Source: Laguncularia racemosa (taxonomy: Eukaryota; Streptophyta; Magnoliopsida; Myrtales; Combretaceae). From it: a DNA stretch of 64,000 bases. Below the pieces are notes generated by a model. The model had not been told where the DNA came from. It worked only from the letters and a program-made list of their open reading frames with translations, and ran no database searches. Each line of letters starts with the position of its first letter. Positions within the stretch are counted from its first letter, which is position 1. Shown here piece after piece: positions 43,201 to 54,659 of the stretch. The stretch lies in assembly GCA_037954665.1 (NCBI GenBank), contig JBBMOL010000065.1, positions 992,001 to 1,056,000 of the forward strand, written 5' to 3'. A program made the position numbers and the translations under genes.

Positions 43201-45818
43201 AGGCTTTTTTACTATTGCTTTTAGCTTTATGGTGTGATTCTCTACTTTTACCTAGAGGGATTGTGGCCACTTGAAAGTGTATTGCTATAATGTCATCTGG
43301 TGTTTAAGTTGAGAAGATAGGGATATCACCTCATATTATAATGAGATGGTGACTTTGTGGTAGAACTAGATTTGTGTTGTGGTGATTAGTGGGATTGTCC
43401 AAGCAACACTATTGATGAAAAGAGGAGAATAACCAGATCTATGTGCTTCTGGCTGGTTTAGATCTAGAAGTTATAAATATTCAGATAATCTTGCTTCTTC
43501 CGGACCATCTTTTTTTCATTAGGTCAAAGCACTAAATGAGGTATGACTTGGATGAATTCTTTAAATTTGATAAAGTGTGGTTTGTAGAGTTTGACATCTA
43601 TGGACCTAAAGCTCTAATAGAGATGAGGGAAGCTCTATTAGTAAGTTGATGACTCCATCAATCTCTTCTTAGTACATCTCTAAATGCAAAAAACCTCTAC
43701 GACATTGACTTCATTTAGCTTTCCAAGATTTAGGGTTCTGTTCCTTACCTCAGGGATGGCTCCATATTGAAGATCCTTTGTGTTGATTGAGTTAGATCTA
43801 GGAATGTCTTCATTAAACCCCCATTGAATTTTAGAGATCAAATTTAAAGAAGGGTTAGATTGTGACTCAAGCTTCTTATAAACCTCTAAATGTTGGAATG
43901 GCTCTTAAATTAAGTACTCTTTCCTATACAACAAATAAGCTGGATAACATCAACTTTTATGAGGTAGTGCTGTCTAATTTTCCTTCCATTTGTAGTAGTC
44001 CTATAGCATTTACAAATTTTTGCAACAGGAAGCCTGCGAAGAGGCTAATGTCTTTAATGTGCAATTTTGTTGGCTGCCTAATGATGTTGTTCATATGAAA
44101 TAAGACAAATCAGCACAAATGATTGGTCAGCCTGAATGAAGTTTCTTTTATTAAGTTAGCTGAGTGGCATTTATAGTTTTCTTGGTCATTTCAATCTTGC
44201 TTTTCACTTTACTTCTCTAATGTCCATTAATCAATTTAAAAGAAAATTTTCTACTGTAAGTTTTTATGACATGGTGAAAAAAGACTATTGGAAAACATAC
44301 TTTACAATATATGTTGTTTTTGCTTAAGGTAATTTAGGCAATAAACTAATACATCTTCTATGTTACACGGCTCTCACAGTAGATACATATGTAAATTTTG
44401 ATTCTTAACACCCCCCCCCCCCCCCCCTTCTACACAAACTTCTTAGAAAGGGCTTCTGCACTTTGCTTTCATCTATATGGTATAGTTCCCTACTCCTAAT
44501 GTGAGAGACCATTGCAGCTATTTAAAGTTGCTTTTTAACTTTTTGGATGTTGAATTAGAAATGTAAGAAGAAAATTAGAGGTGCCTCTAAAAGTTATTGT
44601 AGGTGTCTTTGGATAGTTAGTTTATGAAATTCAGATCTTGGCTTTACTAATATGTCCAATATTTGCTCTTTTTTAGATGTACTCTCAAAAGCAACCTATT
44701 TCTGCCGTAGATAGTTTCTGCCTATAGTTCTCATACGATGATTTTTATTTTCTCTAAGATACTACATAAGCTTGATTGATTCTCTTCATTAATCGGGGAC
44801 TTAGTTTTCATGTCCTAATAGATGTATCCCTTTTATTTTTGTCCCAGCAAAGTTATGGACTATGCAAATCCAATAGCATCACTTCATGTTGTCAATTTGG
44901 GGATCAAGGATGGCTTAACAAGAGCTAGACATCATGGACAATGCTATAAAGCACCGGTCATTTCCACAAGACAAGAATCTTTTTCTCTGATAGGTAATTA
45001 TCTATATAGTTTTATAACCTATTCTTGCATGGAAAAATTTTTTGTATTTCTTTTTTTTAGTTGATAAAATGATCATCACAGTAAAACTTGGTTGTATAAT
45101 CAAATAGACAGAGCACTATGAGATATAAGTTTATCAATGAATTGCTATTCTTGTATGAATCATCTAAGTGTAAGAAGTATCTTGTGTAGTGTAGGTACCT
45201 ATTCTCAGTGACTATCAGATTTATATTTCTCTGGATTGTCGTGAATCTACTACAAGTGATACGAACAAAGATGAAGGAAGTTCATGTCAAATAGGGAAAT
45301 GGTCTACACTTCAACATTGGAAGGTACTCAAAAGACATTAAGTCTACAGGTATTTTTAAGCTACTCTTAGTGGTTTGCATTTTATTAGCTTTGTTAGATG
45401 AAAAAGAATGTAGCTACTAGAAAATGTCATTGACAATTCCCATATACTTGGGGAATATTTTATTTCATTTTGCGTATTTTCTATAAAATTACATGAAAAA
45501 TTCATGTAACATGCATGTTTGCACTATTTTATAGATAATGGATTTGGGCGAGAATTGTGTGACACTCATCTAATAAATAAATCATTTAGCAATTATAGTT
45601 TGTTGAGACAACTCTCTTCTCCTAGACTAAAATTCCATTAGTTGGATCATGTGTATATTCCCCTTTCATGGTTCATTAAATGATACCATGGCCATATGAT
45701 CTGCTTGATTAAACTTGTTGAATTCTACTTTCATTATTTTAGTCACTTATAGGGAGACTTGTTCTTTGCAGTTGAGATATATTTTCAATGCATTTTGCAG
45801 AAATGTTTCTAACTTGAA
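40232..45818. other. degenerate duplicated DNA, no gene recognised
   Basis: No reading frame here gives a known domain. Parts of 41,440-42,650 and 43,140-45,010 align as old copies of each other (for example TTTTTATGAGG(A/T)AGTGCT(A/G)TCTAAT, and GG(A/T)TGGCTT near 42,490 and 44,910). Short direct duplications lie at 41,755-41,820 (33 bp) and 42,097-42,208 (56 bp), and a run of C lies near 44,411-44,428. An exon-like reading is possible at 44,822-45,064 and 45,190-45,315, but no family is recognised. Confidence 0.5.
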
Positions 45819-46010
45819 TTGCTTATTGGGTCTAATATAGATGCTCCATTGCATTTTGGGCAAGCACAAGTTCCACCGGCGAGAAGAGGATCCATCATGT
45901 GGGATGAGAGCCTAAAAAGCATGGCTTGCATGCTCCTTTCCCCATTTTTGTTGAAGTATTTGTCTGAACATCCCAATGGTTACGTCTATACCTTCAAAGA
46001 TGGAATGTGA
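45819..46010 (+). other. exon-like ORF of unknown identity
   Basis: After a possible acceptor (TAATATAG) the frame reads APLHFGQAQVPPARRGSIM and onward about 35 residues to LSEHPNGYVYTFKDGM and a stop. Codon use and amino-acid composition look more protein-like than its surroundings. I do not recognise the family and no neighbouring exons are confident. It may be the last exon of a decayed gene. Confidence 0.25.
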
Positions 46011-48449
46011 CTAAGATATGGATATAACTGATGATTTATCCTTTAGAACAGGCATAAAGAACTCAATAAAACAATTTAAAGTTGGCAAGGGAAAGGTTAG
46101 CTCCTTGTAAAAATAGAGTATTCCTATAAATAATTCTTTATCAACTCATTTCTTTGAACATTTGACATGAAATCCTCTCATTGAGGCTTTTGAGGTTTTG
46201 TTTTTCTCTTTGCCATATGCTTTTATGCTTCTAGTTGTAAATTTTGTTGCATAAAATCCGTTGTAGTATTGTTTGATTGTTGACGTAAAATACATGAGGA
46301 AAAAACTTCATCCATGTTCTTTGAGTTTTATCTTCTCTCTCTCTTGATTCTACAAAATGCTCATAATTTGTCCTGGTGAATGGGCCATTATTCCTATGGC
46401 TCGTGTAGCAAACTGCATTAGAGTCTTGCAATGAAATCCAGCTTGAAGTGGATTTGTTTGTAGAAGGTTTGGCATTTTCAAAAGAGGATACCTGTTTAAC
46501 TTTAATATCTGATTTGATTAATTAATATGCCTACTAACTGAATGATTTATCAAGATGGAGACTATATTTTATTTAAGGATATAAATGATCATGTTGCACA
46601 TTTATTATATGATACATTTAGCACTCGGTCATGAAGCCCCATTCCATACAACAATATGAAGTTTTCAATTTTTCTTTTTTTTTTTTTTTAGTGGTGGATG
46701 TAGACTTTTTTCTTTTTTCTTTTGTTTACAAATAGACTTATGAGTATATTTTTATTTATATTATTAACAAATTGACTAATAAACAAGCTCATTTATTGAC
46801 TAGGCTTGGTTATCTATATAAGCAAGCTTGTTTATCTAAATGAGTTAAGTTTAAACTTCAAATTCTTTAATGAGTTTAAGCTTGAACTTGTAATTTTTAG
46901 TTTAGTAAAAGTTCAATTCAACTTAAGTTGAACTAGATAATATTTTTTAACTAGATGAGTTAAAGCTTTAAAAAGTTCTACTTAACCTGACTCATTTGTA
47001 ACCTTAATTATATTATAACTTTAAAAATAGATAGTAGGTCTTATATATATATATGTGTGTGTGTGTGTTCTTCTCTTTCTAATGACTTATGCATCCACTT
47101 GCACTTTCATTGGTCAAACAAGACTTAATATAGAAGATCGGTACTTTATTAAGTCATCCAAGTAAAATACTATAAACATTTTAATATCAAGATCCTCCCA
47201 ATCTATTTTAACATATACTTTCTAAAGTAAAGCGTAAGATATGAGTATAATAGTACACTTGAAATAGAATCTTTATCTCTCTCTTTTTCTTTTTTTCTAT
47301 AGCTTTTTGACATGGCATATTGATTGAGTAAAGGCCAAGGATATGATAACATGGCACCAACATGTGCTTGCAAGTTGCATGTAAAACACCATGTCCATCC
47401 GACATACCCTCAATGACAAGTTGCCTAATGAGGTTACAATCTCATAACCACATCAATATTAGACATTCTTTTTATTCTGTTCAGACTCAAACATGATTAA
47501 ACCTAATGAAATTTCCTCTGGATTATACATATGATGATTCTATTTTATTTGCCTCTTTGTTTTACCTTCTAGCATATGTATTTAATGAATAAATTATTTA
47601 TTAAATTTGGATAGTCATTTTAAACTTTCATAAGATATTTTTACATTTTCATAAATTTAAAGAAATACACATAGTTTTTACAGTGTTTAATCATGGTTTT
47701 AGGAGTTTTGTCAATAATTTAAAATATTTATATATTTTAAAATTTATTAAATTTATTTACACTTAACCAATAATTTTATATATTTACAATTATACCTAAA
47801 TTTTATTTATTTAACCATTTCAACTATATAATTCATACGATCCTTTATTATTTCAATAAATGTGAAGTTGGCTTTAATAGCTCTTCAAAAGAGTGAATAC
47901 GTATCTCCTAAACCTTTTTTAGATTTTGGGACTATTTAATAATGTATTGGAGAAATAAATTACTTATGTAAAGTCATAGGAGCTAAGCCCATGTTTTTTT
48001 TAATCTAAAAAAAAGTTAAAAGGAATGAAATTGCAATTAACCTTTTTTTCCATCTATATAGGCTAAATTACATTAATATCTTTTCAAAACTATTAAAATT
48101 ATAAAGGCACTTTCAATTTCAAAAAAAATAGTAAACTTACGTCCCATGAAAAGCTTTAGCACTACAAAATTTCTCTTCCATTGCAATATCAACTCTATAT
48201 TTTGTATCAATGATTATTTTTCTTTTGTTAAATAAGCCATCCAATTTAAACAATATTAATTGCTAAAATATCAAACTAATTAAGAAAAATCTCAAGACGG
48301 TTTATGAATCCATCTGAGAAAACAATCCTACGTTAAGTGTTAATTATACAAAATGTCAATGATTTTTTTTTTTTCAGATTTGAGTTAATCTTTCGTTTTC
48401 TATTAAGATTTATGCTAATTTGATAATATTTATCCTCTTTTAGCTAAAG
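46011..48449. other. AT-rich intergenic DNA, no gene recognised
   Basis: Contains a T-rich tract near 46,672-46,690 and a (TA)n(TG)n microsatellite at about 47,041-47,068. Short ORFs here look random. Confidence 0.6.
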
Positions 48450-49529
48450 ATTTGTTGGATTTGCGTTAAAATTTGATTCGAAACAACCGGATTTTGTTTT
48501 CCTTGCGTTGCCGTCGTTCTCGGTGGAAGGTTGAAGACGAGCACGTGTCAGGTACATGTTTATATATATATATTTAAGTGGAGAGAGAAAGGGGCAGACC
48601 AAGGGTTTTACATTTAACACACACCTCACTTTTCTCTCTTGGAACAACAACACAAGAGGATCATTATCTCAACAAAAGCATTCAAGATTCGAACTTCTGG
48701 GTGGTAATCATGAACTCTAGTTGCTCTCCTATCAATTGTAATTACATTCTCTCTCTCATGGAGGAGTAATCTAGAGATCTAGATCTCTTTTGAAACCATT
48801 CTTGTCATGTGATGAAGGATTGATCTTAATGAAGACATATTGATGTTCTTTTGTTTCATTACTTGTTCTTGATGTGTATCTTAGATTTATATTTCCGGAG
48901 TATGAATCTATGTTTGATTTCATTCAAGTTGATTGAGAAATTGCTTGTATGATTAGATCTAAGGGTAATGAATGAGATTTGATCGTGATTTTAGAGATAG
49001 GATAGCGAAAATCTTCTGTTTACCAACTGAACAGTGAGAGAGTCAAGTGCTTCATGCAATCCTAGGTTGCTATTGGTTGAGAAGAGATTCTAACGGATAA
49101 ACCTAGGATTAGATAAGCTAATATATTTGAGAGAACTATTAGTTTGACTAATGAAACTCCATAGCTTAAGAACTGGATTGTTTGATCTTTTGTTTCTAAT
49201 GATTCGCATGGCATGAATGGGATTAGAGAGAGGTCTAGGTTGCTTAGTTGTTGATTCGAACTCGTTTTTTGGTAAGTTCCTTTTCTTTAGCTCAGTACAT
49301 TTTATAATTTGTCTCTTTTAGTTAAGTTTATTAAATCATTTACTCGCCTTGATCAGTTGGATAATAGGAATGGGGTAAATATTAGTAATTGGTGAACTTT
49401 AATCTTCCTTGGAACGACCCTGATTTCGAACACTATATTACGCTACTATAGGTGCACTTGCCTATTGCATCGTAGTTAGAAGCAAGGAATAAGTTTATAA
49501 ATTATTAAGCTACGATCCGCAACGATCAT
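48450..49529 (+). mobile_element. probable + strand gypsy-type LTR inserted in the Tat LTR
   Basis: The sequence has the look of an R-U5 region: an AT-rich TATA-like stretch at 48,560-48,575, a leader with many pyrimidine-rich TCTCTCTT segments, and a terminal block GGAACGACCCTGATTTCGAA and onward to about 49,529, similar in style to the ends of Athila-like LTRs. It interrupts the minus-strand Tat LTR. The left boundary and target duplication could not be fixed. Confidence 0.4.
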
Positions 49530-49923
49530 CGTCCAATTGGCTATTGACACGTGACAACTCGGGTGAAAAAAAAACAAAACAACACAAAGTGCTTCTCGTG
49601 AGACTCAAACTAGTGACCTCAAGCCTCCACACGCATACCCAGGCATACACATGGACCAGCTAGGCTGGCCCAATTCTCATTTTTTTCTTGCACACAAATT
49701 ATATATCAACGCACTCGTTTTGCTAATTTTTTTATTATTTTGAAATTCATGAATTTAATTTAAAAACCCAAATGTCTTTTATTATTATTGCTATCCTTAT
49801 TTTCTATTATTTGCTTATTATTTTTATTTATTTTATTTTTTCTCCTTTAGATCTGTATATATATGAAAAAAATAAAAGTAAAAATAATAATAATAATTGG
49901 GGGACAAAAATGGGGTGTTTACA
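49530..49923 (-). mobile_element. 3' LTR of the minus-strand Tat element (partial)
   Basis: On the minus strand it begins TGTAAACACCCCATTTTTGT at 49,923, matching the + strand LTR at 3,267. It keeps the same upstream flank (CAAACTTTACTACAAAG). Similarity to the + strand LTR continues through the tRNA-like part and a CACGTG-bearing segment, then stops near 49,530 where another LTR-like sequence intervenes. Confidence 0.72.
49600..49667 (-). other. tRNA-like Pol III A/B-box segment in the minus-strand Tat LTR
   Basis: On the minus strand, CAGCCTAGCTGG (49,656-49,667) fits a Pol III A box at all but the first base. GTTTGAGTCTC (49,600-49,610) resembles a B box. B-box distance from the LTR start is about 313-323 bp, against 326-336 bp in the + strand LTR. 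No full tRNA fold is apparent. Confidence 0.55.
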
Positions 49924-51238
49924 ATTGCTTTTCTTTGTAGTAAAGTTTGGAAAAACTTGGCTACAAAGACCACAAAAACACCATTTTTGTGTAGGTCATA
50001 CAAAACCATGTTTGGTTGGCCATCTTGATCTAATTCTGCTAAGGAACAGATTGAGTAAGGAAAACGCTCTATGAGCTAGTAATCCTATGTCATAAAAGGA
50101 AGACAGTTGTCCTATATGGAAGCCGATCTAGAAAAGTGCTCTCATAAGCTGACTAATCTATGGTAGGAAGTGTCTTACTAGACTAGCTACTTCAAAAGAG
50201 GAAAACTACTTGGAAAAGTTAGCTTTTATAAGTTGACTAATCTATTGTAGGAAGTGTCTTACTAGGCTAGTAACCTTAAAAGAGGAAAATTACCTAGAAA
50301 AGTGCTTTTATAAGCTGACTAATTGATGGTAGGAAGCGTCTTATTAGACTTGCCCTGAGAAAATACCTAGGAAAGTGCCTTACTATGAGCTAACTAACTG
50401 ATAGTAGGAAATATCCTTTTGGACAATATATCTAGAGGCATCTTAGTAAACTAGCATCCCTAAAAGTGCTCCTATGAGCTGATCAATTGATAATGAGATG
50501 CTTCTTCTTTAAACTAGCCAACTTAAATCGAAATGCGGCTCATGATGAATGATTACTTAATTTTTAGATGCTTACTCGATCATCATAGATAACAACTAAA
50601 CAACTGAACCTTCATGATAATTTAATCATTCTTTGCTTATCTTTGCTTTGACTAGAGCAAAAAATCTTGATGTATTTCTTCTCGTGGGTTTAACTCTTAT
50701 GATTGTGGTGTTATCTTGTGAATATACTAGACCCAATGTTCGAGAAAGATGGGATCATACAAAAAATTCATTGAGTTTTATCATTCCACCATTGTTCATT
50801 ATTTATTATTTCCCTGTATGTACGATGAGGCGATGGGTAATATAAGAAAATGATATAAGAGTTTGTTTGATAGTGATTGGTTAGAGTAATTGACCGTTTG
50901 GGGACATCCACTTTGCTTGTAGAGAAATGAAAATCAAATCACGAAGTGGTAATAATTGTTGGCATTTATGAATTTTGGCAAAATTTTGTTATTCTTGCCC
51001 AGGGATAATACATCTTAACTACATCCGCGTTTATGGGGTCCCTCAACTTTGAACCTTCTATTTAGGCTAATATTAAGGCCCCTCCTAATAACATCTTTTT
51101 CATAACATACAAACCCTTATAGTTTGGAGTAAACTTGCTTTTTGAATCTTGTGCATTCAGAAGAACCTTTTTTAGTACCAAATCACCTTCCTTAAAATGT
51201 CGAGGTCGTATTCTCTTATTGAGTGCTTGGGCCATCCT
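49924..51238 (-). other. 3' noncoding region of the minus-strand Tat element
   Basis: Lies between the integrase end and the LTR. Residual integrase C-terminal coding is visible to about 51,050 (minus strand), then noncoding DNA with degenerate tandem repeats. Confidence 0.65.
50055..50560 (-). repeat. degenerate tandem repeats in the Tat 3' region
   Basis: Units of about 85-90 bp share GCTGACTAATCTATGGTAGG (+ strand), AAGTGTCTTACTAGACTAGC and AAAAGAGGAAAACTACCTAG-like blocks, with about five copies. It occupies the same position as the array at 1,893-2,880 but has a different sequence. Confidence 0.7.
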
Positions 51239-52242
51239 CTATTGGTAGCATTGACCATGGCATAATGTTATGAGTCTTTTTTTGTCGATCAAGTATAGTT
51301 GATCGATCTTTTTCTTTACCCAATCGGATTCATCTAACTGTACCTTTGATAAAACCTTGAAGGATGGTATTTCGACCTCAACTAGAAATATTGCCTCGGT
51401 ACCATATACTAAAGAATATGGAGTAACTCTAGTAGACGTTCGAGTTGAAGTTTTGTAAGCTATGAGAGCGAATGGTAACATCTCATACCAATCTTTGTAG
51501 GTAATGGTCATTTTCTCAACAATTCTCTTGATGTTCTTGTTGGGTGCTTCTACTACCCCATTCATTTGAGGTCGGTATGGAGTTGAGTTTCTGTGGTTTA
51601 TCTTGAATTGTTGACACAAGTCTGTCATTAATTTGTTGTTGAGGTTAGTGCCATTATCGGTGATGATTGATTCAAGAACTCCATATTGAGCTATTATATC
51701 CCTCTTCATGAATCAAACTATTACTCCTTTGGTGAAACTGGCATATGATGAGGCTTCCACCCACTTGGTGAAATAATCAATAGTTGCCAGTATAAATCTA
51801 TAACCATTAGATGCCTTTGGAGTGATTGGCTCGATAATGTCGATTCCCCACATATAGAAAGGCCATGGTGTAAATAGTGAATGAAGTTCTTTAGGTAGAG
51901 CGTTTATTTTGTTAGCATAGACTTGGCACAAGTGACAATGCTTGACATATTTGATACAATCTAATTCCATTGTCAACTAATAGTAACCCATCCTCATGAT
52001 TTTTTGAGCAAGCATGTGTCCATTCATGTGAGGGCCACATACTCCTTCATGTACTTCTTTCATCGGTTCGTCTGCTTCTCTTTTGTTTACACATCTCAAT
52101 AACATGGTGTCAAATGATCTTCTGTAAAGCATAGACCCACTTAATAAGAAATGGCCCGCCAATCTTCTGAGTGTTCTTTGGTCATTTTTATTAGCCTTTC
52201 AGGGTATTTGCTTTCTTGGAAGAAGGTTTTGATATCATAGCA
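51239..52242 (-). pseudogene. Tat integrase, minus strand
   Basis: One frame is readable from about 52,162 to 51,239 with three stops. It encodes the zinc domain (HEGVCGPHMNGH, CHLC) and the catalytic core (Asp in WGIDIIEP, Asp in ITDNGTNL, Glu in NGVVEAPNK). The stops near 51,975 and 51,712 replace Trp and Arg positions seen in the + strand relative, as expected of cytosine deamination. The upstream part continues past the nested insertion at 57,145. Confidence 0.87.
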
Positions 52243-52247
52243 CCAAG

Positions 52248-53289
52248 TGATGTGCCTAAATGGAAATTAAGCACAAGAAAAATAATCCAACTAACAACCC
52301 TAAAAGACAAGACCAATTCGGTTCACTTTTAGAGCAATATTGGATCATGAACCCTAAATGCAATCTTTGATCCGAAAGTTAAAGTTCATAAAATGAGTAA
52401 CACAATGAAGTACTCCTCAATGAAGATCACAAATTATACTTGAAAAGCCATGTGAATACTATTCAAAATCAACAAGAACAATAACCATGATCCACCTTCC
52501 ACAACACTTGCTTTCACAGTTCAAAAAAATGCACAATGGAGGAATAGAAATCAAGTATAAAAGTAACTCAATTAAGCATAATAATTCGAATAATAAGGAA
52601 TCAAATTTGATCAAGAAATGTTTCAATCCAACCATAGATATGACACACTAGAGAAGAAAAGAAACACAACAAATAGAAATTGATATAACTCACAATTTCT
52701 CTTTGTTGCACTTGTCACAATTCCAACTCTTGGGATTGAAATTAATCAGAGGGATCGAACTAAGATGAACCCTAAGTTCTCTCACGAAATGTCAAGTGTG
52801 TAATATGAAAATTCTCCCCCTAAAAACCTTACTTAAGAAAATATTTATACTTGCTCCCTTTAAGGTTAAAAAGTCCACAAAATTACAACTATGCCACTTT
52901 TAGGGTGACCGACCTTAAAGACAATTACAAGCAAATGAAAAGTGTCCAAAAGCTTACAACATAAATAATACAAGTAAATAACAAATCGATAAAAATTAGT
53001 CTTGAAGATGCTAGCACTTCCATAGGATTCGTCAGCTAAGCTCAACTCATTGTTGGTTTAGGTCGATCCATGGATAACCCACAAACTGAGTTTTAATGAG
53101 TTTGTCCATCGCCCTATAAAGCATGATAAGTGTGTCTATTGGAATATACAATACATGAATAAGATAAAAGAGATTAGTAAACAAATAATTCCGGGGTCGA
53201 TGTGCTTAAAATGGGCCCTCATCACCAAGATTTAAAATCCTTTAGCTCTTGCCCTAATGATAGGTCTTGACGGATTTTGATTCCTATCA
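52248..53289 (-). repeat. 3' LTR of the nested element (1,042 bp)
   Basis: Closely matches 56,108-57,144 throughout, with scattered substitutions. The minus-strand purine tract GGCCCAAGGAGA (53,290-53,301) abuts it. Confidence 0.9.
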
Positions 53290-53300
53290 TCTCCTTGGGC

Positions 53301-54647
53301 CTAAAAAAGATTTGTCCTCAAATTTGACAGATCAAATGGAGTAGAGACTCTATTTCCTCCTAGTAAGCCACTAGAAGAAGTATCATTGTAGAATCCCAAT
53401 ATTTGAAATACCATAGGGGGTGATAGTTTTTTCTCCTCTATTTCTAGGACGTATCTCATCTGCAACACAAATAATGATCCATTATTCACTAAGGTCTCCC
53501 CTATCTCAACTTGTTCCACTGATATTGTTTCCTCCGTTTCTAACTCATCTGTATGGTGCTGATCCTCATAGCCCTCTAATGGTTGGCCCAATTGCTCACT
53601 GCCCTCTAAAACCTCTAAAGGTGAACACAACTGTCTTTAAATAGTCCAGCTCTCTGATGATAGGCTCATCTTACTTTGACCCTCAAAATCCTCCAATGGT
53701 TTACTCAACTGCTCATGAGCTTCTAGTACCTCTAAAGGTGAACACAACTGTCCCTGAACAGTTTGGTCCTCTAGTAGTCTGCTCATCTGACTATGATCAT
53801 CAGTATCCTCTAAAGGTTGGCACATCTGTGTTTGAAAAATTTTGTGCTCTAAAGGTTGGCTCAACTACTTATAGCCCTCTGATGATAGGCTCATCTGACT
53901 TTGACCCTCAGAATCCTCCAATGGTTTACTCAACTGCTCATGAGCCTCTAGTACCTCTAAAGATGAACACAACTGTCCCTGAATAGTTTAGTCCTCTAGT
54001 AGTCTGCTCATCTGACTATGATCATCAGTATCCTCTAAAGGTTAACACATCTGTGTTTGACAAATTTTGTGCTCTAAAGGTTGGCTTAACTACTCATGGC
54101 CCTCTGATGGTCTACTAATTTGTTACCGAACCCTTTGAACCTTTGAAGGCGACATCGGATTCAGAATAATTCATTTTCCCTCCTTTTGGAATACATAAGT
54201 ATTCCTGAAGCCATCATGTAGGACCCTTATGTCATATAACCAAAGCCTGCCAAGCAATATATGGGATGCACACATAGGAAAAATATTACACTCAATCTCA
54301 TCAAAGTATTTATCTCCTATACTGAATGGTACCCTAGCTTTTTGGGTCACATGCAAACTCCTCTGACCACTAAGCCAATGTAATTTATATGGTTCGGGAT
54401 GTGGAGTAGTAGCAAGTTTTAGTTTCGATACTAACGATGTTACTACCTCATTGGTACAACTACCACCATCAACTATAAAGACATATAAATTTCCTTGTGC
54501 TTTACAATAGGTTTGGAACAAGTTTTCCCTTTGTTCATCATCCTTAGTAGTAAATGTAGTCAATGTTCGGTGTAATATATTAGTATAATGAAACATCTCA
54601 CTAGACATGATTGTGTTTAAACCCAACAACACAAAAATTATCTTCAT
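53301..54647 (-). pseudogene. protease-like domain followed by 13-residue repeats and pol C-terminal scrap
   Basis: Three readable pieces (54,647-54,171, 53,864-53,637, 53,630-53,301) lie in one frame, broken only by stops. The first is a gypsy protease (VDGGSCTNEVV with the Asp kept, then SHILLGRLWLYD). The next part consists of about 13-residue repeats around a PLE core (QLCSPLEVLEAHE, QLSKPLEDFEGQS, QMSRLLEDQTVQG), organised in 75-residue super-units (225 bp at the DNA level). The end, TPFDLSNLRTNLF, resembles the extreme C-terminus of gypsy pol. RT, RNase H and integrase are absent. The repeat function is unknown. Confidence 0.7.
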
Positions 54648-54659
54648 ACTTCCACATTC

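Noticed and set aside
47208..47405. A 65-codon minus-strand ORF
   Set aside because: No domain, a low-complexity stretch and no nearby exons. Expected by chance.
53420..53986. + strand ORFs over the PLE repeat region
   Set aside because: The minus strand is in frame with the protease domain and carries the gypsy C-terminal scrap. The + strand frames are reverse shadows of the same repeats.
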